The position numbers and the translations under genes were made by a program. From Flavobacterium solisilvae (GTDB taxonomy: Bacteria > Bacteroidota > Bacteroidia > Flavobacteriales > Flavobacteriaceae): a DNA stretch of 43,748 nucleotides. The notes below the pieces were generated by a model. It had not been told where the DNA came from. It ran no database searches and saw nothing but the letters and a program-made list of their open reading frames with translations. Shown in pieces: positions 26,401 through 34,563 of this stretch. Where the stretch lies: the NCBI RefSeq assembly GCF_012911605.1, contig NZ_JAAMPT010000193.1, positions 1-43,748 of the forward strand, in the 5' to 3' direction. Each line of letters opens with the position of its first letter. Position 1 is the first letter of the stretch.

Positions 26401-27876
26401 TTATTCAAAAATACTATTCAACCTTTCATTGAGCGCATCCGATTTCTTAAAGTCAAATCCTGTCTGCAAATATTTTTGGGTAGTAATTAGACTGGTATGA
26501 CCAAGGGCGATGCGAATGTCATTCAAATTAATACTATCCATTGATAAAAGAATGTTTGTAAACGTAAATCTAGCTGAGTGCGTTGTAGGGTTTGTAAGTG
26601 TCAAATCATACTTCTTTGACATTCGTTTGATTTTAGCATTGTACGACGTGAATTTACTCTTGTAAATATCAAACTGTTCTTTATTGAAAGGCAATTTCTT
26701 ATCGTAATCATTAAAAACATCAGATTTAATAAAATCTTTGAATAACAATTCATTTGGTTTTTGCTTCTTAAAATATTCAACCAACTTCATCCTTGCAGTT
26801 ACAGTAATTTCTCTGAGTATATCGTAAGAATAATCTATTAGAGTCCTTATTTCTTGATCTGATTTTTTTACAATGAAACCTTTATGTTTTTCAAATGGTG
26901 AATTTTCAGCAAGTAAAGTATCATCCTTGTAACCCTCAAAGTATTCCTCATTCAATCGTTGGTAAATTTGCTTGATACAACCATTATAGGTTAGATTTTC
27001 AATATAACCAGAGTAAGTGCTTTTTAGCTTATCTATCACATCTCCCATCCCTATAATATCGAGTATGACTTTTGTTAACTGAGTATTGTAAGTTAACTTC
27101 ATCGACGTTCCTGTTTTCATTTGGATATACTCAATCGCATTTCGATTGGTGAAGTTGCAATTCTTTAATAGCATCATATCTGAGCATCTTAAACCATTGC
27201 CTAAAAATGAAAATAAAAACATTCTACTTTCTAAAAAGTATTCATCTGATGGTTTTAATTTTTGTAGATTTTTAATATCCATTTCAGTTAAAACTTTTTT
27301 AGGTTTTCCAACCACTTTTATTTTATGCTGAACAAATGGATTTACTTGCGTGAAAACTTTGTCTTTCGCAGCACTATTAAATATTGAAGAATAAGTATTA
27401 AGATACAATCGTATTGAAGAATCCTGCAATCCTTTTTGCTTGAAATAAGATTTCATTCTTAAAATAAAATCATTATCAAAATCTTCAAACTTAATATCTT
27501 TCCTACCAATCGATGACAGATATATTTTTAGGTTTGTCAAACAAGTACTATGTATATTGATCGTACTGTGGTTGGACAACATACTTTTCTTATATTCAAA
27601 GTAAGATAAGAATGTATAAGACGTTTTTTTGTTGTCAAATGGGTTACGCTTTAAATTTATCTCGATCCTCTCGTTAATCGATTTAAAATCGATTTTTTTG
27701 GTAGGGATGAATCTTTGGAATCGCTTGTCATACAAATCATCAAATTGTTCTTTAGTCATTGTAAATTCCAAACTGACTTTGGCGCGCTCCGCCCCTCTCC
27801 TATATAAAACATGCAAATAACCTTGTTCGTCTCCTTTTCTTTTCTTACTGAATATAACTGATGCTTTGACCTCCAT
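26401..27876 (-). CDS. Tyrosine recombinase (integrase) of the element
   Basis: A 491-residue integrase from the ATG at 27876 (MEVKASVIFSKKRKGDEQG); a longer frame from 27951 adds a 25-residue hydrophobic lead unlike the family. An arm-binding-like N-terminus (VIFSKKRKG..GYLHVLYRRG) and a SAM-like core-binding domain (about 85-180) precede the catalytic domain. The catalytic residues are Arg230 (GLRCSD), Lys254 (QMKTGTS), His433-x-x-Arg436 (THSARFT), His460 (LGHTS) and Tyr469 (TQKYLQT). About 180 residues separate Lys from HxxR, more than in XerC/D, so an insert is present. It lies near the right attachment repeat and reads inward, as integrases of site-specific islands usually do. Confidence 0.95.
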   Translation of the reverse strand: MEVKASVIFSKKRKGDEQGYLHVLYRRGAERAKVSLEFTMTKEQFDDLYDKRFQRFIPTKKIDFKSINERIEINLKRNPFDNKKTSYTFLSYFEYKKSMLSNHSTINIHSTCLTNLKIYLSSIGRKDIKFEDFDNDFILRMKSYFKQKGLQDSSIRLYLNTYSSIFNSAAKDKVFTQVNPFVQHKIKVVGKPKKVLTEMDIKNLQKLKPSDEYFLESRMFLFSFLGNGLRCSDMMLLKNCNFTNRNAIEYIQMKTGTSMKLTYNTQLTKVILDIIGMGDVIDKLKSTYSGYIENLTYNGCIKQIYQRLNEEYFEGYKDDTLLAENSPFEKHKGFIVKKSDQEIRTLIDYSYDILREITVTARMKLVEYFKKQKPNELLFKDFIKSDVFNDYDKKLPFNKEQFDIYKSKFTSYNAKIKRMSKKYDLTLTNPTTHSARFTFTNILLSMDSINLNDIRIALGHTSLITTQKYLQTGFDFKKSDALNERLNSIFE

Positions 27877-27927
27877 AATTTCTGATTGAGGACGTAAAAA
27901 TAATAAAGTAAAAATGATGGTGGGCAC

Positions 27928-27954
27928 AAAGTGGGTAAAATATTTACCCACTTT
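27928..27954. repeat. 12-bp inverted repeat near the right end (putative arm site/operator)
   Basis: AAAGTGGGTAAA and TTTACCCACTTT are perfect inverted copies around ATA, just upstream of the integrase start. A partial GGTGGGCACA lies next to it at 27919-27928. The AAAGTGGG core is shared with the tandem repeats near the left end. Confidence 0.6.
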
Positions 27955-28039
27955 AACATCTTCAGCAAACTACATAAATTAGCTAAAGTGCTATATATAA
28001 GATATTTTAAAAACACATAATCAGAATAAAATATATTTA

Positions 28040-28057
28040 TGTGTTGCATGCGCAAAA
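28040..28057. repeat. Right attachment-site repeat (displaced guaA start)
   Basis: This is the second copy of TGTGTTGCATGCGCAAAA. On the minus strand it reads ATG CAA CAC A, a copy of the guaA start, then leaves guaA sequence. The frame continues for 94 element-encoded codons to 27756 without family features. What lies beyond 28057 should be the original guaA upstream region. Confidence 0.88.
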
Positions 28058-28135
28058 GTACTATTCCTTGTTGAAATTAAAAAAACTTTACCCTGATAAT
28101 TTTTAAAAATGAATTTTGACAAAAAAACACATTTA

Positions 28136-28170
28136 TTTGATTCCTTTTCTAAATACTTTCAATAAATTTG
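28136..28170 (+). promoter_or_regulatory. Promoter of the AAA ATPase gene
   Basis: TTTG (28136-28139), a 23-bp gap and TAAATTTG (28163-28170), a perfect -7 box about 20 bp before the TTG start at 28191. Confidence 0.5.
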
Positions 28171-28190
28171 CCGCTTATTTTTTATAAATT

Positions 28191-28727
28191 TTGGAAAAAG
28201 AAATTGTTGTCATCACTGGCGGACCAGGAACTGGAAAAACTACTATAATCGATGCTTTAATAGAGCAAGGTTATTCGTGTTTTCCTGAAATTTCTCGTCA
28301 AATAACTTTAGAAGCCAAAAAACAAGGTATCGAGCAACTTTTCTTAGAAAAACCACTACTTTTCAGCGAACTTTTATTGGAAGGAAGAAAAAAACAATAC
28401 CAAAGTGCGCTGCAAGATCAAGCCGAAATTATATTTTTAGACCGAGGAATTCCCGATATTTTGGCCTATATGCATTATATTGGCGATAGTTATCCTGTTT
28501 TTTTTGACGAAGCTTGCTCAGAAAATCAATACTCAAAAGTTTTTGTTTTACCGCCTTGGGAAGAAATCTATGAAAGTGACGAAGCACGATATGAAAATTT
28601 TGAACAAGCAAAATTGATTTTCGATCACCTAAAAGAAACCTATCAAAAGTATAATTACAATTTAATAGAAGTTCCAAAAGGAACGATTGAAGAGCGAATT
28701 AAATTCATTCTACATCATCTTGTTTAA
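28191..28727 (+). CDS. AAA-type ATP-binding protein
   Basis: A 178-residue P-loop protein starting with TTG; no nearby ATG fits. The P-loop is TGGPGTGKTT at residues 8-17. Other features are FLDRGIPDIL, a Walker B/lid-like motif, and an Arg-rich later part. It matches the short AAA_28/NadR-like kinases found in Bacteroidota, whose substrate is generally unknown. It was originally divergent from guaA, which now lies across the element. Confidence 0.75.
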   Translation: MEKEIVVITGGPGTGKTTIIDALIEQGYSCFPEISRQITLEAKKQGIEQLFLEKPLLFSELLLEGRKKQYQSALQDQAEIIFLDRGIPDILAYMHYIGDSYPVFFDEACSENQYSKVFVLPPWEEIYESDEARYENFEQAKLIFDHLKETYQKYNYNLIEVPKGTIEERIKFILHHLV

Positions 28728-28798
28728 CATCAGACTACTTTATTGACTGCTGTTTTTGTAAAAAAATAACTATTTTTGAAAAACAGAGAATAAAAAAC

Positions 28799-30697
28799 AT
28801 GTCTAAAGCTTTAGAAATCCTTCAAAAATATTGGAAACACGACTCTTTTAGAACCGTTCAAGAGGAAATAATCAATGCTGTACTAGAAGGCAAAGACACT
28901 TTAGCTTTATTGCCAACTGGCGGTGGAAAATCAATTTGTTTTCAAGTTCCTGCCATGATGAATGATGGCTTGTGTTTAGTCATTTCGCCATTGATTGCTT
29001 TGATGCGAGATCAAGTCCAAAATTTACAAAACAAAGGCATAAAAGCCATTGCTCTAACTGGCGGAATTAACGAAAACGAGATCATCGATTTACTGGATAA
29101 TTGCCAATATGGAAATTACAAATTCCTCTATCTTTCACCTGAACGATTACAGAATGATTGGATTTTAGAACGAATAAAAAATCTGCCCATAAACCTTATT
29201 GCTATTGACGAAGCACATTGCGTTTCACAATGGGGACATGATTTTCGTCCGGCGTATTTGAAAATAAATATGCTAAAAGATTTTTTTCCAAAAATTCCTT
29301 TTTTAGCCTTAACCGCAACTGCAACCGAAAGAGTTCAAAAAGACATTATTAAACAATTAAACCTAGACAATCCAGCGTTTTTTAAAAAATCATTTAGCCG
29401 AGAAAATCTTGCTTACATGGTTTTTGAAGCCGAAGACAAATTGCATTTAGCCGAGCAAATTCTGAGAAAAAATCCGCAATCTTCAATTATATATGTAACC
29501 AATAGAAAAGCGTGTACCGATACGGTTTCCCAACTTGAAAGTTTAGGATTTAAAGCAACGTATTACCACGGTGGACTTTTACCAAAAGACAAAGAAAACC
29601 ACATGAAACTTTGGATGGACGAAAAAGTTCAAATTATGGTGGCAACCAATGCTTTCGGAATGGGAATTGACAAAGGAAATGTAAAAACCATAATTCATCT
29701 TCATTTACCTAGCAATCTCGAAAATTACTATCAAGAAGCTGGTCGCGCTGGACGAAATGGCGAAAAATCGTTTGCCGTTTTATTGGTCAATCCTTCTGAT
29801 ATTTCTCATGCTGAATCGCAATTTATCAGTATTTTACCTGATAAAGATTTTCTAAATTTAGTCTATAAAAAACTCTGCAATTTCTTTAGAATTGGTTATG
29901 GCGAAGGAATTGACGAACAATTTAATTTTAATCTACATCAATTTTGTACACAATATAATTTGCCTACATTAAGAACATATAACGCTTTACAATTTCTAGA
30001 CAATCAAGGAATTTTATCCATTTCTCAGGAGTTTTCAGAAAAAATAAGCATGCAATTCATTATTCCGTCCAAAGAAGTAATTCGTTATATGAGTTTAAAT
30101 CCTGACGATGAAGAAATTATCTTAACTATTCTTAGAACTTATCCTGGAATTCATGATATTCAAACATCGCTCAACACGCAATTGATTTCAAAAAAAGCGA
30201 ATGTTCCTGAATTTAAAATTAGCCAATTACTAGAAAAATTAAAGGAACGAAACATTATTGATTTTGTTTCTAAAAAAAATGATACTTCTATAACCTTTAA
30301 CGAAGTTAGAGAAGACGACAAAACAATCAATCGAGTTACGAAACATTTAGAAACCCAAAACAAGTTAAAAATAGAGCAACTTCAATCGGTTTTAAAATAT
30401 ATAAATGACAAAAAAAGCTGCAAGAACACGTTGCTTTTAGACTATTTTGGAGAAAAAACGACAACCGATTGTGGTATTTGCTCTTTTTGTATTCAAAAAA
30501 AGAAGCCAACTAAAAGTGATGCAACTTACATCTCTGAAAAAATAATTGAATTGCTAAAGATTCAAGATTTCAACGCAAGAGATATTCAAAAATTGACCAA
30601 ATTTTCTAAAGACGATGTTATCTTTGCGCTTCAAAACTTAATGGAAAAAGACGAAGTAATTATTCAACCGAATAATTTATATAAACTAAAATATTGA
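28799..30697 (+). CDS. recQ: ATP-dependent DNA helicase RecQ
   Basis: A 632-residue RecQ-family 3'-5' helicase. Visible motifs are FRTVQEEI (motif 0), LLPTGGGKSICFQVPA (I), LIALMRDQV (Ia), AIDEAHCVSQWGHDFRP (II plus the aromatic-rich loop), ALTATAT (III), VATNAFGMGIDKGNVKTIIH (V) and YYQEAGRAGRNG (VI). A RecQ C-terminal region holds Cys residues for zinc (KSCKNTLLL, DCGICSFC). This is the shorter form common in Bacteroidota, without an evident HRDC domain. A -7 box TATTTTTG (28771-28778) precedes it. Its TGA lies in a short repeat shared with the gap before fmt. Confidence 0.95.
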   Translation: MSKALEILQKYWKHDSFRTVQEEIINAVLEGKDTLALLPTGGGKSICFQVPAMMNDGLCLVISPLIALMRDQVQNLQNKGIKAIALTGGINENEIIDLLDNCQYGNYKFLYLSPERLQNDWILERIKNLPINLIAIDEAHCVSQWGHDFRPAYLKINMLKDFFPKIPFLALTATATERVQKDIIKQLNLDNPAFFKKSFSRENLAYMVFEAEDKLHLAEQILRKNPQSSIIYVTNRKACTDTVSQLESLGFKATYYHGGLLPKDKENHMKLWMDEKVQIMVATNAFGMGIDKGNVKTIIHLHLPSNLENYYQEAGRAGRNGEKSFAVLLVNPSDISHAESQFISILPDKDFLNLVYKKLCNFFRIGYGEGIDEQFNFNLHQFCTQYNLPTLRTYNALQFLDNQGILSISQEFSEKISMQFIIPSKEVIRYMSLNPDDEEIILTILRTYPGIHDIQTSLNTQLISKKANVPEFKISQLLEKLKERNIIDFVSKKNDTSITFNEVREDDKTINRVTKHLETQNKLKIEQLQSVLKYINDKKSCKNTLLLDYFGEKTTTDCGICSFCIQKKKPTKSDATYISEKIIELLKIQDFNARDIQKLTKFSKDDVIFALQNLMEKDEVIIQPNNLYKLKY

Positions 30698-30722
30698 GAT
30701 TGCTTTGCAAACTCGCAATGAC
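30696..30722 (+). repeat. Short intergenic repeat-like sequence between recQ and fmt
   Basis: The stretch reads GAGATTGCTTTGCAAACTCG then CAATGAC. It has ATTGC/GCAAT ends and looks like the dispersed GAGATTGCTTCG...CGCAATGAC repeats of flavobacterial genomes. It includes the last two bases of the recQ stop and ends just before the fmt start. Recognised by eye only. Confidence 0.4.
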
Positions 30723-30723
30723 T

Positions 30724-31671
30724 ATGGAAAAATTACGAATTGTTTTTATGGGAACGCCCGAATTTGCTGTTGGAATTTTGGACACCATTTTAAAACATAA
30801 TTATGAAGTTGTTGGTGTAATTACCGCTGCTGACAAACCTGCTGGACGAGGACAAAAAGTGAAATTTTCGGCAGTAAAAGAATATGCTTTGGCAAATAAT
30901 TTGAATTTATTACAACCAACCAACTTAAAAGACGAACAGTTTTTATCCGAATTAAAAAATCTAAACGCCAATCTTCAAGTTGTTGTTGCCTTTAGAATGT
31001 TGCCCGAAGTCGTTTGGCGTATGCCTAAATTAGGAACATTTAATCTTCATGCATCGTTGTTACCCAATTATCGCGGCGCAGCACCAATTAATTGGGCAAT
31101 TATTAATGGAGAAACCAAAACTGGCGTAACGACTTTCTTTATTGATGATAAAATTGATACTGGCGCAATGATTTTATCCAAAGAAATTGCAATTGATGAA
31201 AACGAAAACGCCGGAAATCTTCATGATAGATTAATGGATTTAGGTAGCATTGCCGTTGCCGAAACATTAGCTGTAATTGAAAAAGGAAATGTTACAACAA
31301 CTATTCAACAAGACTCGGCCGAAATTAAAACAGCGTACAAATTAAACAAAGAAAACTGCAAAATAGATTGGACAAAAAGCGGTAACGAAATTCACAATTT
31401 AATTCGTGGACTTTCACCTTATCCATGTGCTTGGTGTTTTTTTGAAGATAAAAATGAGCAATGGAATGTAAAAATTTATGATGCTATTTTTACCGAAGAA
31501 AACCATAATTATCCTATTGGAAAAATTCAAACCACAAAAAAAGAATTAAAAGTTGCTGTTGCAAATGGCTACATTGAAATCAAAAGTTTGCAATTTCCTG
31601 GAAAAAAGAAAATGACAACTTCTGAATTATTAAATGGTATCAGTTTTTCTGATGAAGCACACGTAAAATAA
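30724..31671 (+). CDS. fmt: Methionyl-tRNA formyltransferase
   Basis: A 315-residue enzyme that formylates initiator Met-tRNA using 10-formyl-THF. The ATG at 30724 (MEKLRIVFMGTPEFAVGIL) is chosen over an earlier TTG that overlaps recQ. The catalytic Asn, His and Asp are in NLHASLLPNYRGAAP and DDKIDTGAM. The C-terminal OB-like domain (IRGLSPYPCAWCFF onward) is complete and the length is normal. Confidence 0.96.
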   Translation: MEKLRIVFMGTPEFAVGILDTILKHNYEVVGVITAADKPAGRGQKVKFSAVKEYALANNLNLLQPTNLKDEQFLSELKNLNANLQVVVAFRMLPEVVWRMPKLGTFNLHASLLPNYRGAAPINWAIINGETKTGVTTFFIDDKIDTGAMILSKEIAIDENENAGNLHDRLMDLGSIAVAETLAVIEKGNVTTTIQQDSAEIKTAYKLNKENCKIDWTKSGNEIHNLIRGLSPYPCAWCFFEDKNEQWNVKIYDAIFTEENHNYPIGKIQTTKKELKVAVANGYIEIKSLQFPGKKKMTTSELLNGISFSDEAHVK

Positions 31672-31718
31672 GGCATTGACAGCGATTTTTACCAAAAAAA
31701 CTCGATAAAAAACAACGT

Positions 31719-31747
31719 TTATCAACAAATACTCAAAGTTATCAACA
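31719..31747 (+). repeat. Two DnaA-box-like 9-mers
   Basis: TTATCAACA occurs at 31719-31727 and 31739-31747, exactly 20 bp apart. Each differs by one base from TTATCCACA. They precede the HU promoter. Confidence 0.35.
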
Positions 31748-31773
31748 AAAACCTCAAAAAAACCTCAAAACAC

Positions 31774-31803
31774 TTGCGTAGTAAGGTATTCATACTAAAT
31801 TTG
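31774..31803 (+). promoter_or_regulatory. Strong Bacteroidota promoter of the HU gene
   Basis: TTG (31774-31776), a 19-bp spacer and TAAATTTG (31796-31803), with the start of transcription expected near 31810, about 38 nt before the ATG at 31848. Confidence 0.75.
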
Positions 31804-31847
31804 TTATCTTTAATTTAATGTTTAACCAACAATTAATAACTATTATT

Positions 31848-32120
31848 ATGAACAAATCAGAATTAATCGATGCAATTGCAGCTGACGCTGGTATTACAAA
31901 AGCTGCTGCAAAATTAGCTTTAGAATCATTTTTAGGAAATGTAAGCGGAACTTTGAAAAAAGGTGGAAGAATTTCATTAGTAGGTTTCGGATCTTGGTCT
32001 GTATCTAAAAGAGCTGCAAGAGAAGGAAGAAACCCTCAAACTGGTAAAACAATCAAGATTGCTGCTAAAAATGTAGTTAAATTCAAAGCTGGTGCTGAAT
32101 TAGACGGAGCAGTAAACTAA
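31848..32120 (+). CDS. HU-family histone-like DNA-binding protein
   Basis: A 90-residue HU/IHF protein starting MNKSELIDAIAADAGITKAAAK. An in-frame ATG at 31818 would add ten residues and is unlikely. The dimer-forming helices are followed by LVGFGSWSVSKRAAREGRNPQTGKTIKIAA, the DNA-binding arm with the intercalating Pro. HU bends and compacts the nucleoid. It has a strong promoter and terminator, as expected for an abundant protein. Confidence 0.95.
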   Translation: MNKSELIDAIAADAGITKAAAKLALESFLGNVSGTLKKGGRISLVGFGSWSVSKRAAREGRNPQTGKTIKIAAKNVVKFKAGAELDGAVN

Positions 32121-32144
32121 TAAATAGTTTTACTTTACAATATT

Positions 32145-32176
32145 AAAGTCACATCATTTTTGGTGTGACTTTTTTT
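32145..32176 (+). terminator. Terminator after the HU gene
   Basis: AAAGTCACA (32145-32153) pairs with TGTGACTTT (32164-32172), followed by a T run. Confidence 0.85.
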
Positions 32177-32240
32177 ATTAGTGAAAAAAATATTAGATTA
32201 TTTGAAAGTTTTTATTTAGCTTTATTAAAAATTTCATCAA

Positions 32241-32801
32241 ATGATTTCAGAAAAATTAAAGAAAGGTTGTCTTTTAATTGCTGAGCCATCAATAATTGGT
32301 GACTTATCCTTCAATAGATCTGTAATACTTTTAGCCGATCATAACGACGAAGGTTCAGTTGGCTTCATCTTAAACAAACCGTTAAAATACAAACTTAGAG
32401 ATTTAATTCCCGATATAGATTCTGATTTTAAAATCTACAACGGCGGACCAGTTGAACAAGATAATCTTTACTTTATCCACAATATTCCTGAACTAATTCC
32501 AAATAGCATTGAAATTTCTAATGGAATTTTTTGGGGAGGCGATTTTGAAACCACAAAAGAACTCATCAACAACGGAGAAATCAAAAAGAAAAATATTCGT
32601 TTTTTCTTAGGATATTCAGGTTGGAGCCAAAATCAACTAGATGATGAAATGCAAGCCAATTCATGGATTTTGTTTAAAAATGTTTATGGAAACAAAATTT
32701 TAGAAAAAGCGGGAAGTGGTTTTTGGAAAGAAAAAATCATTGAACTTGGTGGCGAATACTTGATTTGGTCAAATGCACCCGAAAACCCAATTTTGAATTA
32801 A
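32241..32801 (+). CDS. YqgE/AlgH family protein
   Basis: A 186-residue YqgE/AlgH (UPF0301) protein. KGCLLIAEPSIIGDLSFNRSVILL, SVGFILNKPL, YNGGPVEQDNLYFIH and FFLGYSGWSQNQLDDE are family motifs. The biochemical role is unknown. It converges on the aminotransferase gene, with a 4-bp overlap at the 3' ends. Confidence 0.93.
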   Translation: MISEKLKKGCLLIAEPSIIGDLSFNRSVILLADHNDEGSVGFILNKPLKYKLRDLIPDIDSDFKIYNGGPVEQDNLYFIHNIPELIPNSIEISNGIFWGGDFETTKELINNGEIKKKNIRFFLGYSGWSQNQLDDEMQANSWILFKNVYGNKILEKAGSGFWKEKIIELGGEYLIWSNAPENPILN

Positions 32802-33631
32802 TTCTCGATTATTCCATTGATTTTATCCAATAACTGAGCAGAAAAAGTAGTTTTAAATTCCTTCTTTCTGTATTTTGTAATAGGCTGAATTCCCTGAATA
32901 ACATTGGTAACAAACAACTCATCTGCTTTTTGCAAATCAAATGGTGAAATAATTGCTTCCGAGAATTCAATCTCTGGGAAATCTTTCATCACTTTTATAA
33001 TTTGCTTACGCATAATTCCGTTTAAACAACCTTCTGAAATTGGCGGTGTAATTAATTTATTTCCTGTTAGCATAAATAAATTTCCAGCTATTGCTTCTAC
33101 AACATTCTTTTTGTCGTTTAGCAATAAACAGGTGTTTAAATCATTTTCTTTAGCAAAAATACTAGCTGTAACATTTAAAATCTTGCTAGTTGTTTTTAAC
33201 GTAGAAAGCAATTGAGCAGAAACATAACTATCTTTAAATAAATCTACTTCAAAATTATCTTGAGTTATTTCATATTTTTTTGATGCTAATGAAGTAGCTT
33301 CAATTACATAAGAAATCGTGTTTTGGTCAGGTAAATACAATCCGCCATCATTTCTAAAAACGGTAATTCTAACTCTAGCTGAATTGCTTAAAGACAAAAC
33401 ATCAGTCAATGAAATTACTTGATTTTCAAAAAACTCAAGGGTAAAATCCATTGGAATTTTCATTCTAACGATTCGCATGGATGCCATTAATCTAAAATAA
33501 TGTTCTTCTGAGAAAAGAATTTTTCCGTTAACTACTTTTAAAGTTTCAAAAATTCCATCACCATAAAGAAAAGAGCGATTTGATGATGTTACTGCAAAAT
33601 TATCCTGAAGAAGTCCGTTAAAATTAATCAT
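32798..33631 (-). CDS. Class IV aminotransferase (branched-chain/ADC-lyase type)
   Basis: A 277-residue PLP enzyme from the ATG at 33631 (MINFNGLLQDNFAV); the frame opens upstream to 33670. The fold-type IV markers are NRSFLYGDGIFETLKV, RVRITVFRNDGG, the PLP lysine in LLSTLKTTSKIL, and the LNGIMRKQII segment. Aminodeoxychorismate lyase, D-amino-acid and branched-chain aminotransferases share this pattern; the size suits ADC lyase (PabC), but this cannot be decided. A terminator-like stem with its T run ends directly at the ATG. Confidence 0.85.
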   Translation of the reverse strand: MINFNGLLQDNFAVTSSNRSFLYGDGIFETLKVVNGKILFSEEHYFRLMASMRIVRMKIPMDFTLEFFENQVISLTDVLSLSNSARVRITVFRNDGGLYLPDQNTISYVIEATSLASKKYEITQDNFEVDLFKDSYVSAQLLSTLKTTSKILNVTASIFAKENDLNTCLLLNDKKNVVEAIAGNLFMLTGNKLITPPISEGCLNGIMRKQIIKVMKDFPEIEFSEAIISPFDLQKADELFVTNVIQGIQPITKYRKKEFKTTFSAQLLDKINGIIEN

Positions 33632-33668
33632 AAAAAAATCCCATCTTGTTTTTAGAACAAAACGGGAC
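33632..33668 (-). terminator. Terminator-like stem abutting the aminotransferase start
   Basis: TCCC..TTGTT (33639-33650) and AACAA..GGGA (33657-33668) form an imperfect stem. It is followed on the minus strand by seven T (33632-33638), immediately before the ATG at 33631. It may terminate the START-like gene upstream or act as an attenuator. Confidence 0.5.
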
Positions 33669-33691
33669 AAATATACTATTATAAAATAGAA

Positions 33692-34084
33692 TTAATTAGA
33701 ACCTATGACATGTTTCAAGTCAGAAATTTGATTTTCCCAAAGCAGTTTTGCCTCAACTAATTCATCCTCATAGGCAAAATCAACTACCATTAAGGAAACG
33801 TCTTTGGTAATTTCATCTTCAAGAATTCTTAACTCGAAGTAATATTCGGTATCTTTTTTGTCGTCGTCAACCCATTTAAACTTTATTTTTTCACCCGTTT
33901 TCTTTGACGCAAGTCGAGCATTCTCTTCTGCATCATCCCAAATGAATGTAAAAAACTCTCCTCTAGAGTTCACATTATCAGCAAACCACTCTTGTAATCC
34001 AGATGGTGTTGAGATATATTGGTAAAGTAATTGTGGTGATGAGTTTATTGGAAACTCAAGTTCATATCGTATTTTGTTTTCCAT
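33692..34084 (-). CDS. START-like (SRPBCC/AHSA1-type) domain protein
   Basis: A 130-residue protein that is almost entirely one START-like domain: RYELEFPINSSPQLLYQYISTPSGLQEWFADNV, then FTFIWDD and the closing helix. This group is conserved in Bacteroidota as a hydrophobic-pocket fold; the ligand is unknown. It lies 60 bp upstream of the aminotransferase on the same strand. Confidence 0.85.
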   Translation of the reverse strand: MENKIRYELEFPINSSPQLLYQYISTPSGLQEWFADNVNSRGEFFTFIWDDAEENARLASKKTGEKIKFKWVDDDKKDTEYYFELRILEDEITKDVSLMVVDFAYEDELVEAKLLWENQISDLKHVIGSN

Positions 34085-34226
34085 AACCAGAAAATTTTTG
34101 GAAATATATAGAATATAAAGTAAAAAAAAAACGTTTTTCTAAAAATAAAAAAAATAACTGTTTATTGTTTGCAACGATTAATTTTAATTTTATATTTGCA
34201 CCCGCATTCAGGGAATGCTTTTTAAT

Positions 34227-34300
34227 GGCGAGGTAGCTCAGTTGGTTAGAGCGCAGGATTCATAACCCTGAGGTCGAGAGTTCAAATCTCTCTCTCGCTA
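34227..34300 (+). tRNA. tRNA-Met (anticodon CAU)
   Basis: The 74-nt cloverleaf runs from GGCGAGG to TCTCGCT plus discriminator A, with no encoded CCA. It has the D-arm AGCTCAGTTGGTTAGAGC, anticodon arm AGGATTCATAACCCT and T-arm GAGAGTTCAAATCTCTC. The anticodon is CAT. It reads as an elongator Met tRNA; a CAU Ile tRNA modified with lysidine cannot be fully excluded. Confidence 0.92.
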
Positions 34301-34310
34301 CAAATTTTGA

Positions 34311-34341
34311 AAAGGCTTGGTAAATGATACCAAGCCTTTTT
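34311..34341 (+). terminator. Terminator after tRNA-Met
   Basis: AAAGGCTTGGTA (34311-34322) pairs with TACCAAGCCTTT (34328-34339), followed by T. Confidence 0.88.
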
Positions 34342-34480
34342 GCTTTTCTACACTTTATATTACTATTTCTTATATTTTTTACTTAAAACATTCTTACTCA
34401 ATTCCTTTGATTTGATTTTTTTGTAGCTTTTTTATATAAATAAATTAATTTTTTATGCATTTAATCGATTTTTTATTGCA

Positions 34481-34516
34481 TTTTGTCGATTATTTTAAAT
34501 TCTTGTATTAGTTTTG
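34481..34516 (+). promoter_or_regulatory. Promoter of the 1878-residue surface protein
   Basis: TTTTG (34481-34485), a 23-bp spacer and TAGTTTTG (34509-34516), which matches TANNTTTG, about 47 bp before the ATG at 34564. Confidence 0.45.
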
Positions 34517-34563
34517 AAATTCAAAAAAAATCATTCTTGAAATAATATTAAAGTTTTTAAGCT

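Larger units (their letters stand above)
16718..28039. mobile_element. Integrative element inserted at the 5' end of guaA (11.3 kb, defence cargo)
   Basis: The segment is bounded by the 18-bp direct repeat. It has a tyrosine recombinase reading inward from the right end, GTGGG-type repeats near both ends, and a different gene style from its core-gene flanks. Contents from left to right are three small ORFs, a structured non-coding region, an XRE repressor with a divergent lipoprotein, an orphan gene, a serine recombinase, the five-gene ATPase/nuclease/methyltransferase unit, a hypothetical gene and the integrase. No relaxase, type IV secretion, replication or phage structural genes are seen. 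It is best called a genomic island able to integrate, not a full conjugative element. Confidence 0.88.

Noticed and set aside
27756..28055. 99-residue minus-strand ORF starting with the guaA start codons
   Set aside because: It arises from fusing the att-site copy of the guaA start to element DNA. It overlaps the integrase in another frame and shows no family; kept only as a note on the right repeat.
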